Origin: JBGASG01 sp046328035
Lineage (GTDB): Bacteria > Cyanobacteriota > Vampirovibrionia > Obscuribacterales > Obscuribacteraceae
Assembly: GCA_046328035.1 (NCBI GenBank)
Contig: JAXLXI010000006.1
Span: forward strand, 248,001 to 312,000
Direction of reading: 5' to 3'
DNA length: 64,000 nt
The translations under genes and the position numbers were made by a program. Positions 36,083 to 44,457 of the stretch are shown here, one piece after another; positions within the stretch are counted from its first letter, which is position 1, and each line of letters starts with the position of its first letter. The notes under the pieces were generated by a model. That model did no database searches. It was not told the origin of the DNA and saw only the letters and a program-made list of their open reading frames with translations.

Positions 36083-36132
36083 GTTTCACCCGGGTGAAAC
36101 TCGGCACGATCGGAGTTTTACCCGGGTAAAAC
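36083..36132. promoter_or_regulatory. Two related 18-bp palindromes upstream of patA (possible operator)
   Basis: GTTTCACCC/GGGTGAAAC at 36083-36100 and GTTTTACCC/GGGTAAAAC at 36115-36132 are both perfect palindromes, 32 bp apart centre to centre (about three helical turns). They differ by one compensated base pair in each half. They lie about 190-240 bp before patA. Binding by a dimeric repressor is inference. Confidence 0.7.
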
Positions 36133-36164
36133 CCTGGCTGCCGCTTCTCCACGCCGTCAAACCT

Positions 36165-36337
36165 AAAGCGATATCGCTTCAGTTGAGCGGAGGCTAGGGA
36201 GCTAAAGCGATATCGCTTCAGTTCAGGCGAGGCTGGGGAGCTAAAACGATATCGCTTCAGTTCAGGCGAGGCTGGGGAGCTAAAGCGATATCGCTTCAGT
36301 TCAGGCGAGGCTGGGGAGCTAAAGCGATATCGCTTCA
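36165..36337. repeat. Tandem 39-bp repeat array carrying CGATATCG palindromes (five copies)
   Basis: Units start at 36165, 36204, 36243, 36282 and 36321, exactly 39 bp apart. Each contains AAAGCGATATCGCTT followed by CAGTTCAGGCGAGGCTGGGG-like sequence; the third has AAACG in place of AAGCG. A single divergent copy (GCGATATCGG) lies near 36030. The rest of the patA-oxidase gap (35896-36356) holds nothing else apparent. Confidence 0.95.
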
Positions 36338-36356
36338 ATTCAGGTAGAGTGCTTGA

Positions 36357-37730
36357 CTAGCTGGAGAAACCTAGTCCCATGGCGTCCAGAACTTTTAGCA
36401 GCGAGTTTGGTTGTCCGCCGGCGTCGACTTGCTGCAGTGACCGCGTGACTGCTTTAACGGCCATGGAGCGGATAGGTTCGGGTGGATACGGAAATGGTTT
36501 CTTCTGGACCATTTTGAGTTGGGTGAGTTCTGTCTCTCGGGCGATAGCCATGTGGGCAAGTATCTTGCCTGCCAAGCGGGTGGTGCCGATTCCGTGTCCG
36601 GTGTAGCCGAGTGCGTAAATCACCTTGCCGTTTTCCATGCTGCCGAAAAATGGCGTCAATCGGGTGGTGGATGCAATCGGACCGCCCCAGGCATAGGGAA
36701 ACTTCAGATCGGCTAGGTATGGGAAGTGTCGGGCGAAGCTGACCAGCAGCTCGTCGTAGTGACGCTGCGAGTGATCGCAGCTCAACTCCACTTTGTTTGG
36801 CGGATAGTAGACTGCTTCGCTGGTTCCCCAGACGATGCGATTGTCGGCAGTCAGGCGATAGTAGTTGAAGAACGAACGACCGTCGGTAGCGCCCTGGCGG
36901 TTTCTCCAGCCTATTTGCTGATGTTGTGCAGCGGTTAGCGGTTCGCTGACGATCACGTAGTCGTAGAGGGGGATGAATCGCCAGAGAAGTTCGGGAAACA
37001 AGTGGTGCGTGTATGCATCAGTGGCTAGCACCACCTTATTGGCGTTGAGGAAACCGCCGTTGGCGGTTATTGTGCCACCACTTATGTTGCTGACTTTGGT
37101 CTGTTCGTAAAGGGTGATACCAGAACTGGTTGCGGTGCTACGCAATTTGTCGACCAGCTTGATTGGGTTGATGATGCCACCCCCTGGCGAATAACCGGCG
37201 CCGAGATAGATGGGAGAATTGACCTCGGCGCGTGCTTCTTCTGCGGACAGAACCTTGCTGCCGGTGATGCCCAATTCTTCGTTTACAGCGGCACTGTGGT
37301 GGCAGTCTTCCAGGTGTGCTGGAGTCAATGCGAAGCATAGTTGACCGCTGAGTTCCACGTCGCAGTCATGGGCGAATTCGGCCAGTTCGCGAATGTTTTC
37401 GTGCCCAATTCTTGCCAGTTTTGCGGCGTCCTCGCGACCGAAGTGAGCAACCGCCAGAGCATGCGAGTGATCTATGGAAGAGCTGATGATGCCGGCGTTT
37501 CTTCCACTGGCACCATACCCGCAGATGTTTTGCTCGACTATGGCGATTTCCAGTTTCGGGTCGAGCTGCTTCAGGAAATGTGCGGTCCAGAGACCGGTGA
37601 AGCCGGCGCCGACGATTGCCACATCGCACTGTTTGTTTCCTTGCAAAGCCGGCTCTGGGTCTCGTGGTGCTCGCGTCGCCAGCCAGTAACAGGATTGCTC
37701 GATTGGTTGTGTGTACTTTGTGCTAGTCAT
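36357..37730 (-). CDS. FAD-dependent amine oxidoreductase (PuuB/DadA-like)
   Basis: The protein has 457 residues. The N-terminal dinucleotide motif is CDVAIVGAGFTGLWTAHFL, then IVEQNICGYGASGRNAGIIS, where the GASGRNAG pattern is typical of PuuB-type gamma-glutamylputrescine oxidases and related glycine/D-amino acid oxidases. The C-terminus has YALGYTGHGIGTTRLAGKIL, the FAD end motif. It is located next to a putrescine aminotransferase and the proline genes, so it may act on a polyamine derivative; substrate is not provable. It begins 24 bp behind proC. Confidence 0.82.
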   Translation of the reverse strand: MTSTKYTQPIEQSCYWLATRAPRDPEPALQGNKQCDVAIVGAGFTGLWTAHFLKQLDPKLEIAIVEQNICGYGASGRNAGIISSSIDHSHALAVAHFGREDAAKLARIGHENIRELAEFAHDCDVELSGQLCFALTPAHLEDCHHSAAVNEELGITGSKVLSAEEARAEVNSPIYLGAGYSPGGGIINPIKLVDKLRSTATSSGITLYEQTKVSNISGGTITANGGFLNANKVVLATDAYTHHLFPELLWRFIPLYDYVIVSEPLTAAQHQQIGWRNRQGATDGRSFFNYYRLTADNRIVWGTSEAVYYPPNKVELSCDHSQRHYDELLVSFARHFPYLADLKFPYAWGGPIASTTRLTPFFGSMENGKVIYALGYTGHGIGTTRLAGKILAHMAIARETELTQLKMVQKKPFPYPPEPIRSMAVKAVTRSLQQVDAGGQPNSLLKVLDAMGLGFSS

Positions 37731-37754
37731 AGGAAACGTGCTTGGAGAGGTGTT

Positions 37755-38591
37755 CTACTTGTCGCTGGAACTCTGAGTATTGACCAGTTCGCGTGCTCGT
37801 TCGGCGGCTTTGACGACGGCTTTGATCAGTGTGACACGCAGTTTGCCTTCCTCCAGTTCCATGAGTCCGTCGATTGTGCAACCGGCTGGAGTAGTCACCA
37901 TATCTTTGAGCAGTGCCGGGTGCGCTTTGGACTCCAGCACCATGCGGGCGGAGCCAAGCATGGTTTGAGATGCCAACAACGTCGATATGTCGCGGGGAAT
38001 CCCGAGTTTGACACCCGCTTCGGCCAGGGATTCGATGATCACGTAGAGGTAAGCGGGGCCGCTAGCCGAGAGTGCTGTGACGCCATCCATTAGTCCCTCA
38101 TCAACAAACACAGTTTCGCCCACGCATTTAAAAATTGCTTCGGCGGAAGATTTGTGTTGCGCAGATGTGTGCTTGCCGACACAGAGTCCGGTCATGCCGG
38201 CGTTCATAGTAGCCGGCGTATTGGGCATAGCGCGTACTACGGGAATCGGCATTCCGTTCAGACGTTCTTCGATGAACTTGGTGGTGACTGAGGCTGCCAC
38301 CGAAATGATCAACTGGTCTGGTGTCAGCACATCGGCAATCTCGCGAATTACCTTATCCATGTTTTGCGGTTTGACGGAAATCAAAACGAGATCTTTGCCG
38401 CGCACCAGTTCTTTGTTGTCCAGTGAAGACTCGATGCCGAGCCGTTGCTTGACTCGCTCGATGGATGACTCGTGGGCAACGCTGCCGGTGATGTCGGTTG
38501 CTTTCAAATCGCCTTGTTTCAGCAAACCGGAGATGAGAGCTTCACCGAGTTTGCCGACACCTATTACTGCGACCTTCTTGTTTTTTAGCAT
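37755..38591 (-). CDS. proC: Pyrroline-5-carboxylate reductase
   Basis: ProC makes proline from pyrroline-5-carboxylate with NAD(P)H. It has 278 residues: nucleotide motif VAVIGVGKLGEALISGLL, LISVKPQNMD, AMPNTPATMNAGMTGLC and the signature DGVTALSASGPAYLYVIIE, then TPAGCTIDGL. The length is as expected. It follows proA on the same strand, with a 155-bp gap that contains short tandem repeats, so it may still be part of a proB-proA-proC run. Confidence 0.96.
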   Translation of the reverse strand: MLKNKKVAVIGVGKLGEALISGLLKQGDLKATDITGSVAHESSIERVKQRLGIESSLDNKELVRGKDLVLISVKPQNMDKVIREIADVLTPDQLIISVAASVTTKFIEERLNGMPIPVVRAMPNTPATMNAGMTGLCVGKHTSAQHKSSAEAIFKCVGETVFVDEGLMDGVTALSASGPAYLYVIIESLAEAGVKLGIPRDISTLLASQTMLGSARMVLESKAHPALLKDMVTTPAGCTIDGLMELEEGKLRVTLIKAVVKAAERARELVNTQSSSDK

Positions 38592-38699
38592 CCTGCCTGT
38601 CCTATCAGTCTTACTGTTGCTTGTTGACCTAAGTTATGCGCTGTGCGTGCGGCGTGCAGTGTCGTGCGTCCTGGGTAGTGGAGGGGATGTGAGCCGCGT

Positions 38700-38758
38700 T
38701 CCTGCTTTATGTGCCGCGTTCGTGCGCTATGTGCCGCGTTCGTGCGCTATGTGCCCTG
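38700..38758. repeat. Three imperfect tandem copies of a 20-bp unit at the proA stop
   Basis: The unit GTGCCGCGTTCGTGCGCTAT occurs at 38719 and 38739-like positions, preceded by a diverged copy starting near 38699 (GCCGCGTTCCTGCTTTAT). The array runs into the proA stop codon. Confidence 0.75.
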
Positions 38759-40129
38759 TCCTCCGTCGAGCGGCAAGTCTTTGTGCGTGAACTTTTGGGC
38801 GTCCGCTCCGGTGTAATCCGATACCACGTGCCCGCGTCCCTCAAGTTTGTATTTGTAGGTCGTGATACCATCGACGCCCACTGGACCACGTGGATGCAAC
38901 CGATTGGTGCTGATACCGACCTCGGCACCAAACCCGTAGCGGAAGCCGTCGGCAAATCGCGTCGATGCGTTCCAGTAGACGCCGGCGGAATTCACTGCGG
39001 CGAAGAAGAGATCGAACGCGTCCTTGCTCGCGGTCACGATTGCATCAGTGTGTCCCGAGCCGTAGTGGTTTATGTGTTCGACGGCCGTTGGCAGGGAGTC
39101 TACAACTTTCAGGGACAGGACCAGATCCGAATATTCGGTTGCCCAGTCAATGGTGTCCGGCGTTTCAATTTTGGCGGGCTGCGCACCGGATTCGGTGGTG
39201 ATACCAAATTGTAATGCGTCCGCTGCAGTCATGCGCACCGTCGTCTTTTTATCTCGCGCCTGCTCAAGAAAACCAGGCAAGAACGCAGCCGCAATTTTCT
39301 CGTTGACCAGAAGTGTTTCGATCGAATTGCAGGCGGCCGGATAATTGGTTTTCGCATCGATGGCCAGCTTCAGTGCCATGTCCAGATCTGCATCTTCGTG
39401 AATATAAAGATGGCAGATTCCTTCGGCGTGTCCGAGCACGGGCACACGGGTTGAGTTTTGAATGTCGCGCACCAGCTGATTGGATCCGCGGGGAATCACC
39501 AGATCGATCAGGCGCTCCTGCTTGAGCAGTTCAGCGACCTGTTCACGCCCCGAGATGAGCGTGTATGACGATTGAGGAAACCGGCACCGCTCAATGGCAA
39601 TTAGTATCGCTTCCATGATGGCTTGATTGGTGCGTTTCGCTTCGCTCCCGCCTTTCAGAATTCCGGCGTTGCCGCTCTTGATCAAAAGAGAAACAATTTG
39701 CACCAGCGCATCCGGTCGCGACTCGAAGATAACCAGCACCACACCAATCGGACAGCGTGTTTGATATAGACACAGTCCGTTGTCCAGCTCGCGCGCCAGC
39801 TCCACGCGCCCGAGCGGATCCGCCATGGCTGCCACCTGCCTCACGCCTGCCAGCACACCCGCCCATTTCGCATCGTCCAGTTTCAATCTGTCAGCCAGGG
39901 ACGAGGACATCTCTCCGCGTGCCACCATCTGGGCAGCCGACTCCACATCTTGAGAGTTGGCCGACAAAATGGATTTACTGGATGCATCGAGACAAACGGC
40001 CATCTGCTCCAGTAATTCGCGGCGCCGCTCTCCGCTCAGGGACGCCAGCTGAGTCGATGCCGTGCGGGCGCGCTGCGCCAGTTGTGCGGCGCTTTCGACG
40101 GCAACTTCGGCGTCGGGTTTCAGCGGCAT
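38747..40129 (-). CDS. proA: Glutamate-5-semialdehyde dehydrogenase (gamma-glutamyl phosphate reductase)
   Basis: ProA reduces gamma-glutamyl phosphate in proline synthesis. The protein has 460 residues against about 417 in E. coli. Core motifs: GVVLVIFESRPDALVQI, SGNAGILKGGSEAKRTNQAI, LVIPRGSNQLVRDI, YPAACNSIETLLVNE (with the catalytic Cys) and NASTRFADGFRYGFGAEVGIS, ending GPVGVDGITTYKYKLEG. The C-terminus is slightly extended and reads into tandem-repeat DNA. It starts 10 bp after proB. Confidence 0.96.
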   Translation of the reverse strand: MPLKPDAEVAVESAAQLAQRARTASTQLASLSGERRRELLEQMAVCLDASSKSILSANSQDVESAAQMVARGEMSSSLADRLKLDDAKWAGVLAGVRQVAAMADPLGRVELARELDNGLCLYQTRCPIGVVLVIFESRPDALVQIVSLLIKSGNAGILKGGSEAKRTNQAIMEAILIAIERCRFPQSSYTLISGREQVAELLKQERLIDLVIPRGSNQLVRDIQNSTRVPVLGHAEGICHLYIHEDADLDMALKLAIDAKTNYPAACNSIETLLVNEKIAAAFLPGFLEQARDKKTTVRMTAADALQFGITTESGAQPAKIETPDTIDWATEYSDLVLSLKVVDSLPTAVEHINHYGSGHTDAIVTASKDAFDLFFAAVNSAGVYWNASTRFADGFRYGFGAEVGISTNRLHPRGPVGVDGITTYKYKLEGRGHVVSDYTGADAQKFTHKDLPLDGGQGT

Positions 40130-40139
40130 TGCAGATTGA

Positions 40140-41330
40140 CTACCCCACGGCTTCCAGAAGAGCTACATTATCGCGCGTGACGATGGCATCGTAGTTGCGC
40201 GCGGCGATTTTTTCGTCGATTGCCGCCGAATGCAGCCCCGAGACAGCCTTTGCTTCTTCGCTGTCATAGTTGGCGATGCCGCGAGCGAACTCGCTGCCCG
40301 ACACGTCAACAATGCTGACCACATCGCCGCGTTCGAACTGTCCGCGCACCTCGACTATGCCAGCCGGCAACAAACTGGCTTTGCCCGCCAGAAGCGCTTG
40401 TCGCGCGCCGTCGTTGACGACAAGCGCTGCCTTGACCGTCGTGGCAAAGGCGATCCAGCGTTTTTTGCCGGTCAATCCGGGCTGAGGCAGGAAGAGGGTT
40501 CCCAGCGGTTCCTGGGCGAAAAGCCGCGGAATCACGTTGTTTACCTTGCCGCCGGCGATCACCACCGAGCAGCCTGAGTGCGTGGCTGCTTTGGCCGCGT
40601 CCAATTTAGTTTTCATGCCGCCGCGTCCGAGCTTGGCGGTTTTTGCCGGAGCATCGGCGAGGGCTTCGATTTCGGGCGTGATGGCTTTGACCTCCGCGAT
40701 CAACTTGGCGTCGCCGCCTTTGCGCGGGTCATCGGTGTAGAGACCCTCGACATCCGTGAGAATGACGAGCAGATCTGCCTCCACTTTGCTTGCCACGAGC
40801 GCCGACAGTTTGTCGTTGTCTCCGAAGTTTACTTTGTAGTGCCCCTCGGCGCGCAACGACTCGAGTTCGGCGGTGGAAACCGTGTCGTTCTCATTGATGA
40901 TCGGCAATACGCGCAATTGCAGCAGTTCGTGAATCGTGCTGCGCAAATTGAGGTAGCGCTGGCGGTTGGAGAAGTCCTCCTCGGTGAGCAGAATTTGTGC
41001 CGTCACCACACCCAGCGCCTGAAATGCGTCAGAGTAGAGCGCCATCAGACGACCTTGCCCGATGGCGGCGCAGGCTTGTTTGAGAGGCAGCTGTTTGGGC
41101 TTCTTGGCTAGTCCGAGTTTCTGCGCGCCCAGTCCGACGGCACCGGAAGTGACGAGCAAGACTTCTTTTCCCGACTTCATCAGGTCGGCGATGCCTTCGA
41201 TAAACGAATAAAAGCGGCTGAGTGCAATGCCGCCTTCTTCCTTCACGAGAATCGCCGTTCCCAGCTTAACCACCACCCGCCGCGCTTGCGCGACTACCAG
41301 CCTGGATTCCGAATCCGTCGTCGTCGTCAC
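40140..41330 (-). CDS. proB: Glutamate 5-kinase
   Basis: ProB phosphorylates glutamate, the first step of proline synthesis. The product has 396 residues from GTG 41330 (GGAG eight bases upstream); the frame is open to an ATG at 41375. The amino-acid kinase core shows VVVKLGTAILV, VTSGAVGLGAQKLGL, NENDTVSTAEL, FGDNDKLSALVA, LLVILTDVEGLYTDDPRK and GRGGMKTKLDAAKAA. A C-terminal PUA domain (about residues 290-390; ALVVNDGARQALLAGKASLL, GIVEVRGQFERGDVVSI) is present. Confidence 0.96.
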   Translation of the reverse strand: MTTTTDSESRLVVAQARRVVVKLGTAILVKEEGGIALSRFYSFIEGIADLMKSGKEVLLVTSGAVGLGAQKLGLAKKPKQLPLKQACAAIGQGRLMALYSDAFQALGVVTAQILLTEEDFSNRQRYLNLRSTIHELLQLRVLPIINENDTVSTAELESLRAEGHYKVNFGDNDKLSALVASKVEADLLVILTDVEGLYTDDPRKGGDAKLIAEVKAITPEIEALADAPAKTAKLGRGGMKTKLDAAKAATHSGCSVVIAGGKVNNVIPRLFAQEPLGTLFLPQPGLTGKKRWIAFATTVKAALVVNDGARQALLAGKASLLPAGIVEVRGQFERGDVVSIVDVSGSEFARGIANYDSEEAKAVSGLHSAAIDEKIAARNYDAIVTRDNVALLEAVG

Positions 41331-41703
41331 CTCAGTTTCTCCACAGCTTTGGGGACAGAACCTAGAGGGTAGCACTAATGCGCCCCTTCGGGCTGATTTG
41401 AGCCGATTTGTTGCGTGCCGCAGATCGCCTGCCCGGCGGCGGCACCAAATTCAGTGGCAGTCACCGAAAAGCCGGTCTCTGACCCGGTTCCGAAACAACG
41501 GTCTCGCCGTTTCGTCCCGGCGCTAAACGTCAAAAGCTTGACAGGTGGCGGGATTTGTGGATTATTGTAATTATATGCGCTTGTCGCAGCCGCGTCGGAA
41601 GCGGTTCTCCACTTACACTTTCAACTGCCACTGAGATCGTGGTCGATTAAGCGCACTGGATGAACCATTCCCGGGGCGCTCATCGTGCAGGTCTTAGTAG
41701 TTA
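41331..41703. other. Non-coding divergent region with a promoter-like site
   Basis: No gene is visible. TTGACA at 41538-41543 followed about 17-19 bp later by ATTATTGTAAT is a promoter candidate for the plus-strand hydrolase, leaving a leader of about 130 bp. Short GC-rich hairpins (GCGCCCCTTCGGGC) occur near 41380-41395. Confidence 0.4.
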
Positions 41704-42720
41704 GTGCTTCACCTATTAATACTGGTATCGAATTTGGTTCTGGCCACTGCGGTGGCTCTGCTCCTGGTTTGCGTGCGTCCCGCTTGCGGCAGTGATGCCG
41801 GCAGCACTGCCTCGCTCTCCGAACGGCTCTCGCTGCCGATGTCGGAGTGGCACGCCGCGCCAGGCGCCGGGCGGCAAGGCGTTTACTTGATTGCCATCCA
41901 CGGCATGAGCTTGCACGGGCACGTGTACAACCGCCTGGGCGAGACGTTGAGGGCGCAAGGCATAACCGTCATCGCGCCTGATCTGCGCGGCTACGGGGGC
42001 TGGTCGAGCGAAATCGACTATAAACAAAGCCTGTCCGACTTGACGCGCATTACCGACGAGATCAAGCGCCGCAGCCCGGATGCGGCGGTTTATGTGCTCG
42101 GCGAGAGCCTCGGGGCTTCCATGGCTGTGCAGCTGGCCGCGCAGCGTCCCGACTCGATCGACGGATTGATTCTCTCTGCGCCCGGTGTCAAACTGCATCA
42201 TTGCATTTCGCTGAATATGGTCCCCGGGGTGATGCACATGCTGGTCGCTCAGAAACACCAGCTCGACATCGCACCTTATCTGCGCAAGCACATCTCCAAC
42301 GACGAAGAGATAATTTCCGAGCATCTGGGCGACCAAACCGTGCGCACCAGATTTAGTATCAAAGCGATTCTCTCCACCTGCAAGGTGGTCAGGCAAACTT
42401 TGAAAGTAGCACCACAGGTGCCGGGACATGTGCCGGTATTGATTTTGCAGGGCGGGCAGGACAAGATGCTGAAGCCTGCCGGTGCGCAACTGCTGCGTAT
42501 CAGCTTCGCTCGCCACGATGCCGATCTTGTGTGCCTGCCGGCGGCTGGGCACATTTTGCTGGAAACCGCGAAGCCGAACGTCGCCGCCATGAGCGCCGTC
42601 GATGCCTGGTTGAGCAAACAAATCACCCGCCGCAGTTTTGTGGCCAGCGCGCTCCGGTTGCCCGAAAATGCGGGATCCGCCATCCAGTCGGGGACCGGAC
42701 TCTCAAATGGCGACCTTTGA
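41704..42720 (+). CDS. Secreted alpha/beta-hydrolase (lysophospholipase-like)
   Basis: The protein has 338 residues. A signal peptide or anchor (LILVSNLVLATAVALLLVCV) precedes a hydrolase fold: oxyanion segment LIAIHGMSLHGHVYNRL, VIAPDLRGYGGW, the nucleophile elbow LGESLGASM (Ser), the acid region LILQGGQDKML (Asp) and the catalytic His in LPAAGHILLE. This is the monoacylglycerol lipase/lysophospholipase pattern. The start is GTG 41704 without a clear ribosome-binding site. It is followed by the gluzincin-like gene after 65 bp. Confidence 0.78.
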   Translation: MLHLLILVSNLVLATAVALLLVCVRPACGSDAGSTASLSERLSLPMSEWHAAPGAGRQGVYLIAIHGMSLHGHVYNRLGETLRAQGITVIAPDLRGYGGWSSEIDYKQSLSDLTRITDEIKRRSPDAAVYVLGESLGASMAVQLAAQRPDSIDGLILSAPGVKLHHCISLNMVPGVMHMLVAQKHQLDIAPYLRKHISNDEEIISEHLGDQTVRTRFSIKAILSTCKVVRQTLKVAPQVPGHVPVLILQGGQDKMLKPAGAQLLRISFARHDADLVCLPAAGHILLETAKPNVAAMSAVDAWLSKQITRRSFVASALRLPENAGSAIQSGTGLSNGDL

Positions 42721-42785
42721 CCCAAGCTGCTAAAGTCTAGTAAGTGGGTCCAATACTTCCTTAACTGCAAACCCGGGTCTGTCAA

Positions 42786-43748
42786 TTGAGAAGAGCTCTG
42801 GTTTTTCTGACCTTGCTGATTGCGTTTTTGTGGGCGCCGCCCGAGCTGATGGCCCAGTGGTGGGCGCCCAGCCAGCGCAGCAGTGCACCGGATATGGTGC
42901 GGCTCAACATCGGCGGTTCAGTCATCGATGTGCAGTTCATGCGCGGCGATTATCCGCTGCCGCGCGAAACCTACACCCGCTGGATTTCCACCGCCGCCCG
43001 GTCAGTGAGCCGATATTATGGAAAGTTTCCAGTGCCGCGCCTCCTGGTCAGGCTGTCTTCCACCAGCGGCCGATCGGTGGCGTTCTCCACTGCCGGTTTC
43101 GAAGACGGCCGGCCGATCATCGAGATTCCCATCGGCCGAAACATCACCGAAGAGCGCCTGATGCGCAGCTGGGAAGCGACGCATGAAATGGTGCATCTGG
43201 CCTTCCCGATGGTTGACGGCGACGACCGCTGGCTCAAAGAAGGCATGGCTACCTATATAGAGCCGATCGCCCGGATGCAGGTCAATGACCTGCAGGCAAG
43301 TAAAGTCTGGGGCGACCTTCTGGAAAGCATGCCGGACGGGCTGGCCGACAACGACACCGGACTGAGCGAGGCGCGCAGCATCGACCGCATTTACTGGGGC
43401 GGCGCTATTTTCTGTCTGGTCGCTGACTGCGAGATTCGCAAGCGCACCAATAACCAGCGCGGACTGCAGGATGCGATGGCGGCGATTCCAGCTGCCGGCG
43501 GCAATTTCGAGTCCGAGTGGTCGGCGCGCAAGGCTCTGCGCGTCGGCGATCAGGCTGTCGGCGTGAGAGTGCTCGAACCCCTGTACGACCAGATGCGCAG
43601 CCAACCCCTGCGGGTCAGTCTGGAATCATATTGGAAGCAGCTGGGTGTGCGGCAGGTCGGTGATCGTGTTTATTTCGACGACCGGGCTCCCCTTTCATCG
43701 ATCCGTCTGGCGATCAATTCGGGCAGCTTGGGCAAATCGGGCAAATAG
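42786..43748 (+). CDS. Secreted gluzincin-like zinc metallopeptidase
   Basis: The protein has 320 residues. Signal peptide RALVFLTLLIAFLWAPPEL ends near MAQ. The zinc site is THEMVHLAF (HExxH), with the third ligand Glu in WLKEGMATYIEP about 18 residues later, which matches gluzincins (M1/M61-like). The domain before it is beta-rich (RLNIGGSVIDVQF). The start is a TTG at 42786. It could process envelope proteins; substrate unknown. It probably belongs to an operon with the hydrolase upstream and the membrane protein downstream. Confidence 0.68.
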   Translation: MRRALVFLTLLIAFLWAPPELMAQWWAPSQRSSAPDMVRLNIGGSVIDVQFMRGDYPLPRETYTRWISTAARSVSRYYGKFPVPRLLVRLSSTSGRSVAFSTAGFEDGRPIIEIPIGRNITEERLMRSWEATHEMVHLAFPMVDGDDRWLKEGMATYIEPIARMQVNDLQASKVWGDLLESMPDGLADNDTGLSEARSIDRIYWGGAIFCLVADCEIRKRTNNQRGLQDAMAAIPAAGGNFESEWSARKALRVGDQAVGVRVLEPLYDQMRSQPLRVSLESYWKQLGVRQVGDRVYFDDRAPLSSIRLAINSGSLGKSGK

Positions 43749-43837
43749 AACTTTCGGGCGCCGGCCGGGTAAATTAGTTTCAGAGACTGCCTTGGGGTTA
43801 GGCGAGCGCGGTTTGCGCGGTTTAGGGGGCAACAGCC

Positions 43838-44446
43838 ATGATGCTAGCGGATACGGTGGGAATCTTCCTGGTTATCGTCGGGCTTCTGATTGCCTTTCCG
43901 GCACTCTGGCTGTTTTGCCGGGGCATGTGGACCGATGCCGTCACCGCCTGCGCCGACCGCAACCGCCACGGCATGCTGAAGTCGTTTTTTGTCGGATTGC
44001 CGTTTCTGGTCATGCTGATTTTCGCCATGGGCATCTCCGGCAAGTTGCCCGGACCGGTCGGTCAGCTGTCTCCGCTTTTCGAATTGAGTTTCTTTTTTCT
44101 GTATGCCAGTGTCGGTGTGGCGGGCATCGCGACAATGCTGGGCGGTCGGCTGCCTTCGCCTGCCGATGAAACCCGCCCCTGGAAGCGCACTTTGCGCGGC
44201 GGCGTGGTGCTGGTTCTGTCGTTTCTGTTTCCGATTCTGGGCTGGTTTCTCCTGCTGCCGGTTTCTTTGATAGTCGGCTTCGGCACTTTGACGCGCGTTT
44301 TGCTGACGCGAAAAAGAGTGCCCAAGGCACCACCGCCTCTGCCGCCCATCGCGGTTGGCGATGAAACTGCCGACACCGGCGAGTTAGGCTTGACCGCAGA
44401 GCCGATGGCGATGTCTGCGGAAGATGAAGCGGCGACGCCGGTTTGA
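43838..44446 (+). CDS. Predicted multi-pass membrane protein
   Basis: The protein has 202 residues with about four hydrophobic segments (near residues 7-28, 47-66, 76-100 and 120-145), then a Pro-rich and acidic cytoplasmic tail (KAPPPLPPIAVGDETADTGE). No family is recognised. Its end overlaps the region before the DUF1800 gene by a few bases if that gene started at TTG 44443, so the genes are close enough to be co-transcribed. Confidence 0.55.
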   Translation: MMLADTVGIFLVIVGLLIAFPALWLFCRGMWTDAVTACADRNRHGMLKSFFVGLPFLVMLIFAMGISGKLPGPVGQLSPLFELSFFFLYASVGVAGIATMLGGRLPSPADETRPWKRTLRGGVVLVLSFLFPILGWFLLLPVSLIVGFGTLTRVLLTRKRVPKAPPPLPPIAVGDETADTGELGLTAEPMAMSAEDEAATPV

Positions 44447-44457
44447 GGCTGCCGCCC

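Noticed and set aside
36165..36337. CRISPR array
   Set aside because: The units are contiguous and nearly identical along their whole 39 bp, with no unique spacers and no cas genes.
36027..36338. Minus-strand frame of 103 codons with a 13-residue repeat
   Set aside because: It is created by the 39-bp repeat array and flanking palindromes; no ribosome-binding site, and the peptide is repetitive without a domain.
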